Of a stretch of DNA of 64,000 bases, positions 36,561 to 44,443 are shown piece after piece; positions within the stretch are counted from its first letter, which is position 1; each line of letters starts with the position of its first letter. Source of the stretch: JACKAQ01 sp965227145 (GTDB lineage: Bacteria; Calditrichota; Calditrichia; RBG-13-44-9; J075); NCBI GenBank assembly GCA_965227145.1, contig OZ245730.1, positions 3,286,001 through 3,350,000 on the forward strand, read 5' to 3'. The notes under the pieces were generated by a model that searched no databases, was not told the DNA's origin, and was given only the letters and a program-made list of their open reading frames with translations. A program made the translations under genes and the position numbers.

Positions 36561-37400
36561 TTACGCAAATTTGTTGAGAATTTGTTGGAATGTTTCGCCC
36601 ATCCAGCAATTGACAAACTGTTCCGTTTCCCATTCGCTGATTTCCGGAGAACCGTTTTGGGCGATCCGGTTGCTCAGTTGCACAAAAATCCGACGGGCTG
36701 CGGCATCGTTGCTGTGCGTGAGTTCTGCCAATTGGCGGGCAGATTGCAAAACGTTTTCGGGAGCCACAACTTCATCGATAAAACCAAAACGCAGGGCATC
36801 CGCGGCAGAAAATCGTTCGCCGGTCAACAGCAGCCGCAACGCGGTTGATCGCGGCAATTGGCGCAGCAACCGCTCTCCCCCGCCCCATCCGGTGATGATG
36901 CCGTTGGGCGCCTGCCGGAATGCGAACGAAACATTATCAGCCGCAATCCGGTAGTGGCAGGCGGTTAAAATTTCGCAACCGCCGCCCAACGCCTGCCCGT
37001 TAACAGCAGCAATGACAAATTTGTTGCCAAAAAATAAACGGTTGAGAATTTTTTGCATGCGAACGGACATTTTCCGGCAGGATTCCGCGGTTTTCAGCGT
37101 GGCAAAATAGCGCAAATCGCCACCGGCGCAAAATGAGCTTTCTCCGGCGGCGCTGATGATAATCGTTTGAATCGAATCGTTCGCCGCTATTTCGTCCAAC
37201 GCATTTTCCCATTCGACCATCATTTGCGCATTCACAGCGTTGTGAACGGCGGGACGGTTCAGGGTGATCAGCGCCAACGGCGATGCCCATTCAATAACTA
37301 TTGTTGATTGATTCGACAAAATCGCATGTTCTCCATTCGAATAAATTTGCTGATCAACCGTAAAAATCCCGGTCGGAAAATTCGTCGTCTTCCCGGTCAT
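36561..37400 (-). CDS. Enoyl-CoA hydratase/isomerase (crotonase) family protein
   Basis: The 279-residue protein has the crotonase fold: ALITLNRPAVHNAVN, the oxyanion-hole FCAGGDLRYF and VNGQALGGGCEILTACHYRIAA. The first catalytic Glu (GGGCE) is retained. By alignment on the following GWGGGERL motif, the second catalytic Glu (QPE in hydratases) is Gln in FRQAPNGI, so a standard hydratase reaction is doubtful; an isomerase, decarboxylase or hydrolase role is possible. The ATG at 37400 lies inside the end of the ATPase gene (47-base overlap). An in-frame TTG at 37319 with GGAG upstream would remove the overlap and may be the real start. Confidence 0.87.
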   Translation of the reverse strand: MTGKTTNFPTGIFTVDQQIYSNGEHAILSNQSTIVIEWASPLALITLNRPAVHNAVNAQMMVEWENALDEIAANDSIQTIIISAAGESSFCAGGDLRYFATLKTAESCRKMSVRMQKILNRLFFGNKFVIAAVNGQALGGGCEILTACHYRIAADNVSFAFRQAPNGIITGWGGGERLLRQLPRSTALRLLLTGERFSAADALRFGFIDEVVAPENVLQSARQLAELTHSNDAAARRIFVQLSNRIAQNGSPEISEWETEQFVNCWMGETFQQILNKFA

Positions 37401-38871
37401 CTTGTCCGCCGAACATGCTGCTCAGCAGGTCGCGGAATTGCAGTCCGGAATCGACCAATTGTTTGCTCAAAAACGAATATTCCGCCAATCCGTGAAGGGC
37501 AAATTCCATCAGGAATTGCTGCTCATGCGCTTCGGCTTCGGGATAATAATTTTTTACCAACTCACGCAATCCCGGAACTTTCAGCAATTGCTTCCGGTAG
37601 TTTTCTTCCGGGATATCGTTTAAAATATCGATGTGATTGCCTTCGCCGAACCAGCCGACAATCTTCTGATACGGGTTAAATTCCTGCTCTTTTTTGAACT
37701 GTTCGGGATTCGGAAAATATTTCGCGAAAACGGTGCGGGTGGCTTTCCCGATCAGAATGTGCGCCACTTTCAACGGACCTTCCTGCTCGCCTTCGTACAC
37801 CAGTTCAATTTTTCCGGTGATGGCGGGAATCACACCCCAAAAATCCGCAACGCGAACAAAAGTGCGCTCTTCGCCAAACAGCAGCGCGCGGCGCTCGGCA
37901 GCGCTGATCAGGTTTTCATACCCGGCGATGGTCAACCGGGCGGAAACACCGCTTCTGCTGTCCACATATTCGCTGTGGCGGGCTTCGAAAGCGATCTGTT
38001 CCAGCAATTCCTGCGCAATAGGGCTGATACGAACCATCGATTGCTGCGACAACGCAATATCCGATTCCTGTTCAGTAATTTTTTGGGCTATCTGCACCGT
38101 TTTCGGATAGTGTGTCAAAATCTGGCTTTCGATCCGGTCTTTCAACGGCGTAACGATGGAACCGCGATTGGTGTAATCTTCCGGGTTTGCGGTGAACACA
38201 AATTTGATGTCCAACGGAATTCGCAGCTTGAATCCGCGAATCTGAATATCGCCCTCCTGCAAAATATTGAACAGCGCAACCTGGATTCTCGCCTGCAGAT
38301 CGGGCAGTTCGTTAATCACAAAAATGCAGCGGTTGGATCGCGGAACCAGCCCAAAATGGATCACCCGTTCATCGGAATACGGCAGCCGCAAATTGGCCGC
38401 TTTGATGGGATCGGAATCGCCGATGAGGTCCGCAACGGAAACGTCCGGCGTTGCCAGTTTTTCGGCATAGCGATCGTCGCGGTGCAGCCAATCGATGGGC
38501 GTACTGTCGCCAAGCTCCGCAATAAGGTCTTTTGAATATCTGGAAATCGGCGCGAGCGGATCATCGTTCAGCTCGGAGCCTTCCACAAATGGAACATATT
38601 CGTCCAGCAGCTGGGTCATCAATCTGGCAATTCTGGTTTTGGCCTGACCGCGCAAGCCTAACAAAATAATGTTGTGCCGCGATAAAATTGCCCGCTCGAT
38701 ATCGGGAATCACCGTTTTTTCGTAACCCAATACGCTTTCGAACAACGGCTCTTTCCGGTTCAATTTGACAATCAGGTTTTCCCGCAATTCCTGTTTAATG
38801 GTTTTGGGGCTATACCCGAATTTTTTGAGATCACCCAACGTTTTTATATGTGCAATTTGCTGCTCATTCAT
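37354..38871 (-). CDS. MoxR / magnesium-chelatase-I-like AAA+ ATPase
   Basis: The 505-residue ATPase has a Walker A variant GLRGQAKTR near residue 73, Walker B IFVINELPDL, and ITANPEDYTNRGSIV-like sensor motif (VFTANPEDYTNRGS) followed by TPLKDRIESQ. The C-terminal part is helical with an acidic tail (DDREDDEFSD). Such ATPases act as chaperones that insert metal ions or remodel complexes, usually with a VWA-domain partner encoded next door. Here no VWA gene follows; instead the crotonase gene overlaps its end. AGGGAG lies just upstream of the ATG. Confidence 0.92.
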   Translation of the reverse strand: MNEQQIAHIKTLGDLKKFGYSPKTIKQELRENLIVKLNRKEPLFESVLGYEKTVIPDIERAILSRHNIILLGLRGQAKTRIARLMTQLLDEYVPFVEGSELNDDPLAPISRYSKDLIAELGDSTPIDWLHRDDRYAEKLATPDVSVADLIGDSDPIKAANLRLPYSDERVIHFGLVPRSNRCIFVINELPDLQARIQVALFNILQEGDIQIRGFKLRIPLDIKFVFTANPEDYTNRGSIVTPLKDRIESQILTHYPKTVQIAQKITEQESDIALSQQSMVRISPIAQELLEQIAFEARHSEYVDSRSGVSARLTIAGYENLISAAERRALLFGEERTFVRVADFWGVIPAITGKIELVYEGEQEGPLKVAHILIGKATRTVFAKYFPNPEQFKKEQEFNPYQKIVGWFGEGNHIDILNDIPEENYRKQLLKVPGLRELVKNYYPEAEAHEQQFLMEFALHGLAEYSFLSKQLVDSGLQFRDLLSSMFGGQDDREDDEFSDRDFYG

Positions 38872-39131
38872 TAACTCTTTCTCCCTGGAAAAAAACTTGT
38901 TATTTCAAATATGCTATCTTATCTTAAACCATTACATATGTCGCTTTAACATTCATTGAGAATCTAATCAATCTAAATTTTTAATGAATAAATTCCAAAG
39001 CAGTTTCGCCCTTCTTATGATTTTTAACTCGACACTCTAATGAAAATTGAATCTATTTTTCAGTTAATGTGTTTTGATATTAATTCAAGATATCCGCTAA
39101 ATCTGATGAAATATACACCTTCGGAATAGAA

Positions 39132-39863
39132 ATGCAACCGTTCGTCAAAATTTACGATAACCCTCAATTATTAGCTCATTCGCTGTCACTGGAAATTGCA
39201 CATCGTTCCGCTTTTTCCAAAAAATATCGCCAATCGCTAACCCTCGCGTTATCCGGCGGCTCCACACCAACATTGCTGTTCGAAACCATGGCGCAACCCC
39301 TTTACAACACCCAAATTCAGTGGAAAAATATTCGCTTTTTCTGGGGAGATGAGCGCTGCGTTCCGCCACATGACCCGCAAAGCAATTTTGGCGTTGCTCA
39401 GCAAAGCCTGTTTTCTGCGATCTCAATTCCCAAAAGCCGGATCATGCGGATTCACGGCGAAACGAAACCGGAAAAAGCGGCTGAAAATTACAGCAAAAAA
39501 CTCACGAAATTTCTGCCGCTAAATTCAGAAAACATACCGGTTTTCGACTGGATTTTGTTGGGCATCGGAACGGATGGACATACCGCATCGCTGTTCCCGG
39601 ATTCCGAAACCATTTCCGAAACAAATTTTTGTGCGGTTGCAGCGCACCCGAGCACCGGGCAAAAACGCGTGACGCTGACATTGCCGGTAATCAACGCTGC
39701 CCGGCGCATTTCATTTCTGGTTACCGGAGCAGAAAAACAGAAACTGGTTTCGCGCATTCTCAAAAATGAAAAATCGGTTTCCAATTTGCCAGCCGCAATG
39801 GTTCACCCCAAAAACGGAATTCTGGAATGGTGGCTGGATGCCGACGCCGCAAAATGTATTTGA
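39132..39863 (+). CDS. pgl: 6-phosphogluconolactonase
   Basis: The 243-residue enzyme hydrolyses 6-phosphogluconolactone in the pentose phosphate pathway. It has the phosphate-loop LALSGGSTP near residue 38, FFWGDERCVPP, SNFGVA and the GIGTDGHTASLFP catalytic loop with Asp and His. Length is normal. It is monocistronic with a 150-base gap before the sensor kinase. The ribosome binding site is weak. Glucose-6-phosphate dehydrogenase is not nearby. Confidence 0.96.
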   Translation: MQPFVKIYDNPQLLAHSLSLEIAHRSAFSKKYRQSLTLALSGGSTPTLLFETMAQPLYNTQIQWKNIRFFWGDERCVPPHDPQSNFGVAQQSLFSAISIPKSRIMRIHGETKPEKAAENYSKKLTKFLPLNSENIPVFDWILLGIGTDGHTASLFPDSETISETNFCAVAAHPSTGQKRVTLTLPVINAARRISFLVTGAEKQKLVSRILKNEKSVSNLPAAMVHPKNGILEWWLDADAAKCI

Positions 39864-40013
39864 TTTCACGTCAATTCTAACCGTTTCATCCTATTTCTTT
39901 TACGAAATAATCCGGCATTTTAACGCTATTTTTACTTTACTTACCCGGCGGTATTCCGATAATATCTCTGTCAAAGAATATATAAAATACCACAGACTGA
40001 GGTTTAGTTTTAT

Positions 40014-43000
40014 ATGTCGGATAATACATTGCAGCAAAGAATGATCGGGATCAGGCAAATTTCTGAAGCATTGTTCAACAATGTTGGCCGGGCAATGTTT
40101 ATTGTTGAACCGGATTCCCAATTGATTTTTATGTGTAATGAATTGGCACTTTCGATGTTTCACGCCGAGCATCTGGAAGATTTGCTGATGGTCAATTTCA
40201 AACAGTTGATCAGCCCATCTCCCTTTATAAACATTGCTGACGAAAACGAACTGAAAAACCAGTTTGCCGTTCCACAGGCTACCCGTTTTTATGATTTTTT
40301 GTCACTCGAAGGGTTCCTTTTTCAGGGGCGAATGATTTCCAACGAAGTGTTGATCAGCCCTGACCGGTTGATGATTGTTTCCATTGAAGATTTGACGGAG
40401 CGCCGTTTAAGCCAGCGTAGGCTCACCAAAACATCTATCGAACTGGAATTATTTTCGATGAGCATCACCCGGCTTCATCACCTGAGCCTTGGTGAATACA
40501 AAAATATCGATGAGCTGTACGCTGCATATCTGAAAAAAGGATGCGAAATTTTCCGAACCGATATGGGGATGATTTATGACCCCGCCACCGGAAAACAACA
40601 GCTATATTCTGAAATAATGAGCCTTAGCGATCCGGAATATTCACCGGAAAAAGAATTGCTGGAATTTCACCTGCCGCAAATGCTCCGTCAAAAATGCACT
40701 GTCGCTTTTGTGCGCGACTTGCAAGAACCGGAAAATCCGGAAATTTCCGGTAAAATTAATACGGTTATTGCAACTCCGTTCAACATCAAAAACGATGTTT
40801 CCGGTGCGATCGCCTTCTTTTCGCCGGAGATGCGCGAATCGGCTTTCCGGCAATTTGAGCTGGAAATTCTTGAAACCATCGCCAATTTGCTGGAACAGCA
40901 CATCAAGGTTTTTGATATCGAAAAGCAGCAGAAAAATGCAGAATATATCAGCGATCGCTTTTTCCAACTCTCACAGGACATGTTGGGAATTACAGATTTT
41001 GACGGAAATTTTCAGCGAATCAACCCCAGTTGGGAAAAAGCACTCGGCACAAATTGCAGCGCGTTACTTTCCCAAAATGTGATTTCGCTGATTCATCCAC
41101 AGGATTGCGAGATCGCCAATAAAAAAATTCAGGAAGTTATCACCGGTGATCAGGTTGCCCGGCTTGAGAGCCGCTTCCGCAGCGAATCCGGGGATTATCG
41201 CTGGTTTGCATGGAAAATTTCCGCAGATGTCGATCAACAATTAATTTTTATTTCCGCCAGAGATATCACAGAAGAAAAATATACCGCAACAGCGCTTCGC
41301 CAGAGCGAAAACAGATACCGTTTTCTGATTGAAAACCAAAGTGAAATCGTTTGCCGGTTTTTGCCAACCGGCTTTTTAACTTTTGTGAATGAGGCATTTT
41401 GCAAATTTTTCCGGGTAAAAAATGATGATGTCATCGGTTGCAATTTTCAGGATTTTTTTCCGGAAGATATTCAGGCGCAAATTGTTGATAACCTTGCTGT
41501 TGCGCGTCAATTTAAGCTGGATTTGTTTGTGCCCTTTTCTAAAAATGAATCACGTTTTTTGCATTGGGTATTCGAACCACTCAATGATTCGCAAATCGGG
41601 CACATCGGCTTTTTGGCAGTTGGTCACGATATTACAGAACTTAAATCCACCGAACATGCATTGCGCAAAAGTGAATCCAACAGTCGCACCCTGTTGGATG
41701 CGCTTCCCGATACCCTGATTCAAATCAACCGTGACGGAAAAATATTAAACGCAAACATCACGGAAAGCACTCAACTGCCGTTCACTTTAGCGAATATAAA
41801 AAACAGCACATTGCAACAAATTTTCCCGGAAGAAATTGCCTGCAAATTTATGGATAGTTTTTGTAAACTGGATCATCAAAACCCGGTCACGGTTTTCGAA
41901 TTCGGGCTGCCGGGAAACGGCGGCGATTTGCAAAACCATGAAGCGCGCATTGCGAAAAGCCGGGATGAGGATTTTCTGGTAATTATCCGGAATATCACCC
42001 GCAGAAAAAGATCAGAATTCGATTTGCACCAATCGCGCGAACGCACGGAAGCATTATTGAATGCGATCCCCGACACGATTTTCCGAATCAGTTCGGACGG
42101 TATTTTGCTGGACATAAAATCAGAAGATACAATACTTTGCAAAAACTGTTCTTCCCATATCGGCAAATCACTGGAGAGCAGCGAGTTACCGGAAACAGCC
42201 ATTAAAAAGATTCGCCAAATGGTGCATCAAGTTACTGCGAGTCGCGAAATGTTGCAGTCTGAACTGATTTTCGAATCCGGTAACAGCAAACATATTTATG
42301 AAGCGCGCAGCGTTGCCATCAACGAGCAGGAAGCCGTTTTCATTTTACGGGATGTAACCGAAGCCCGGGAATTTCAGTTGGGATTGGAAAAACTTGCCGC
42401 AGATCTGATGGAAACCAAATTTCAACTGGAGCAAAAAACCGATGCCCTCAGCCAAACCGTGGACGAACTGAAACTCGCTAAAATTGCCGCAGAAGCTGCA
42501 GCTAAAACCAAATCCGAGTTTTTGGCAACGATGAGCCACGAAATCCGCACACCAATGAATGGCGTCATCGGGATGACGATGTTGCTCACCGAAACCAAGC
42601 TTACGGCTGAACAGCTGGAATATGTTGAAACATTGCGCTCCAGCGGGGAAAATTTGCTGCATATTATCAACGATATTCTGGATTTCTCAAAAATTGAAGC
42701 CGGGAAAATTGAGCTGGAAAATCGCCCGTTCAACATTCTGAAAATGATTGAGGAAGTGGTTGATCTTTTCGCACCGCAAGCAACAGCAAAAGGGCTGGGT
42801 TTGGGCAGCTTTCTGGAAGCAGATGTTCCGGCGATGGTTGTTGGGGATATGATGCGGGTCCGGCAAATTTTGAGCAATATTCTTGGTAACGCACTCAAAT
42901 TTACGAACGAGGGCGAAGTAACTGTTTATACAAAAGTTATATCAAGAACCGATGAACATCTGCAAATACAATTGAGTGTTCAGGATACCGGGATCGGTAT

Positions 43001-44060
43001 TCCATTGGACAAACAAAGCCGATTGTTCGAATCATTTTCGCAGGTGGATGCTTCAACAACCCGCAAATTTGGCGGCACCGGTTTGGGACTGGCAATTTCC
43101 AAACGCCTGGTAGAATTAATGAATGGGAAAATTTGGTTTGAAAGCGAAGAAAACAAAGGCACCGCATTTCACATTCGCGTAACATTCAATATTGCATCAC
43201 ATGAAGCCGCGCCAAACCAGAAGCCATATACGCCGGATTCGCATAAATTCGATCAAAAATTAGTGCTTGTTGTTGACGATCATCCGACAAACCGGTTGTT
43301 TGTCAGCCGTCAGCTGGAAAAAATCGGTGCTAAAAGTCAATCTTTTGCTTCGGCAGTGGATGCGCTGGCGGAGATTAACAATGGAAAACATTTTGATTTC
43401 GGCATCATCGATATGCAAATGCCGGAAATGGACGGGTTGCAGTTAGCTGAGCAATTGCATCAGTTAGACACCAAATTTCAATTTCCGCTTATTTTGATGA
43501 CATCATTAAATCGCGATGAAGATATTCAGAAAAAAGTTGAAAAATATTTTAAAATTATACTGACCAAACCTATCCGGCAGGAACAATTTTTTGATGCTGT
43601 CGAAAATATTTTTAATGCAAATGCCTCAGTTTTGCCCTCCTCGCATCAGCCGAAACCGCGTCTCGATTCCTCTATTGCGGAAGCAATTCCTCTGAAAATG
43701 TTGTTAGCCGAAGATAATCCGATTAACCAGAAACTTACTTCCCGGTTGCTCAAAAAAATGGGTTACGAAATTGATATCGTGCCCGACGGCCTGGCGGCTG
43801 TTGATACGGTTTTGAGCAATCAATACGACCTGGTTTTTATGGACATGCAAATGCCCAAAATGGATGGTCTGGAAGCAACGCGCAAGATTATTGAATCGCT
43901 CGGGAAAGCACAATCGCCAAAAATTATTGCTATTACAGCAAACGCATTGCAGGAAGATCGCGAAAAATGCATTGCCGCCGGCATGGATGACTACATCAGT
44001 AAACCGATAGAAATTAATAAGTTACTGACGATTATCCGCCAATGGGGTGTTAAGCTTTAA
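40014..44060 (+). CDS. BarA-like multi-PAS hybrid sensor histidine kinase with two receivers
   Basis: The 1348-residue soluble kinase has an N-terminal PAS-like domain (about 20-130) and GAF (about 150-300). Four further PAS domains follow (about 310-430, 435-550, 560-670, 680-790), then a coiled coil to 835. HisKA has LATMSHEIRTPMNGVIGM with His842; HATPase_c has NALKF, DTGIGIP and GGTGLGLAIS. Receiver 1 has Asp1133 (IIDMQMPEMDG) and receiver 2 has Asp1277 (VFMDMQMPKMDG). It has no membrane helix, so it senses a cytoplasmic signal. No response regulator, Hpt protein or output domain is adjacent. The phosphorelay probably ends in a distant regulator. Confidence 0.97.
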   Translation: MSDNTLQQRMIGIRQISEALFNNVGRAMFIVEPDSQLIFMCNELALSMFHAEHLEDLLMVNFKQLISPSPFINIADENELKNQFAVPQATRFYDFLSLEGFLFQGRMISNEVLISPDRLMIVSIEDLTERRLSQRRLTKTSIELELFSMSITRLHHLSLGEYKNIDELYAAYLKKGCEIFRTDMGMIYDPATGKQQLYSEIMSLSDPEYSPEKELLEFHLPQMLRQKCTVAFVRDLQEPENPEISGKINTVIATPFNIKNDVSGAIAFFSPEMRESAFRQFELEILETIANLLEQHIKVFDIEKQQKNAEYISDRFFQLSQDMLGITDFDGNFQRINPSWEKALGTNCSALLSQNVISLIHPQDCEIANKKIQEVITGDQVARLESRFRSESGDYRWFAWKISADVDQQLIFISARDITEEKYTATALRQSENRYRFLIENQSEIVCRFLPTGFLTFVNEAFCKFFRVKNDDVIGCNFQDFFPEDIQAQIVDNLAVARQFKLDLFVPFSKNESRFLHWVFEPLNDSQIGHIGFLAVGHDITELKSTEHALRKSESNSRTLLDALPDTLIQINRDGKILNANITESTQLPFTLANIKNSTLQQIFPEEIACKFMDSFCKLDHQNPVTVFEFGLPGNGGDLQNHEARIAKSRDEDFLVIIRNITRRKRSEFDLHQSRERTEALLNAIPDTIFRISSDGILLDIKSEDTILCKNCSSHIGKSLESSELPETAIKKIRQMVHQVTASREMLQSELIFESGNSKHIYEARSVAINEQEAVFILRDVTEAREFQLGLEKLAADLMETKFQLEQKTDALSQTVDELKLAKIAAEAAAKTKSEFLATMSHEIRTPMNGVIGMTMLLTETKLTAEQLEYVETLRSSGENLLHIINDILDFSKIEAGKIELENRPFNILKMIEEVVDLFAPQATAKGLGLGSFLEADVPAMVVGDMMRVRQILSNILGNALKFTNEGEVTVYTKVISRTDEHLQIQLSVQDTGIGIPLDKQSRLFESFSQVDASTTRKFGGTGLGLAISKRLVELMNGKIWFESEENKGTAFHIRVTFNIASHEAAPNQKPYTPDSHKFDQKLVLVVDDHPTNRLFVSRQLEKIGAKSQSFASAVDALAEINNGKHFDFGIIDMQMPEMDGLQLAEQLHQLDTKFQFPLILMTSLNRDEDIQKKVEKYFKIILTKPIRQEQFFDAVENIFNANASVLPSSHQPKPRLDSSIAEAIPLKMLLAEDNPINQKLTSRLLKKMGYEIDIVPDGLAAVDTVLSNQYDLVFMDMQMPKMDGLEATRKIIESLGKAQSPKIIAITANALQEDREKCIAAGMDDYISKPIEINKLLTIIRQWGVKL

Positions 44061-44113
44061 GTTGTTTTTGGGATTATTTTGGTGAGCTTGTTGTGTTTTG
44101 AAACCTAAAATTT

Positions 44114-44275
44114 CTTCATCTTGTCAGGATGTTGCAGAAGAGTTTGAGCAGGAGATTCCGTAGTCGTAAAAAGCGCAAGCGAAGTAGGAAGTAGAGGAGT
44201 TAATACGCTAAATTATTTCGATAGAGCAACTCGCTAAAGTCAGCCGAATCACTGCAACACCCAGACAATATGAAG
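44114..44275. repeat. Fold-back element with 24-bp imperfect inverted repeats
   Basis: The left arm begins CTTCATCTTGTCAGG and ends GTTGCAG (44114-44137). The right arm (44252-44275) is its reverse complement with three mismatches. The interior has further GATTC-type partial symmetry and no open frame. It could be a MITE-like remnant or an RNA hairpin. I could not find a clear target-site duplication. Confidence 0.6.
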
Positions 44276-44380
44276 ATTTTGTTTTTGTAACCTCTCAAAG
44301 AAAAAATATACCATCCGATTTGGCATTTTTCAACCGCACAGATATGTAGTATTTCATTTCTCCTTCAGTATTATTAAAAA

Positions 44381-44421
44381 AACAGCGGCGATCTATAATA
44401 GAATTATAGATCGCCGCTGTA
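44381..44421 (-). terminator. Strong hairpin terminator of the T9SS cargo gene
   Basis: ACAGCGGCGATCTATAAT (44382-44399) pairs perfectly with 44403-44420 across a three-base loop. On the minus strand seven T residues follow. Confidence 0.95.
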
Positions 44422-44443
44422 AAATAATATCACATGAAGAAGC

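Larger units (their letters stand above)
44061..44443. other. Intergenic region with inverted-repeat-bounded 162-bp element
   Basis: The gap between the convergent kinase and T9SS cargo genes holds a 162-bp segment (44114-44275) bounded by a 24-bp imperfect inverted repeat (21 of 24 matches). A strong hairpin terminator lies at 44382-44420. There are no convincing coding frames. Confidence 0.7.
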
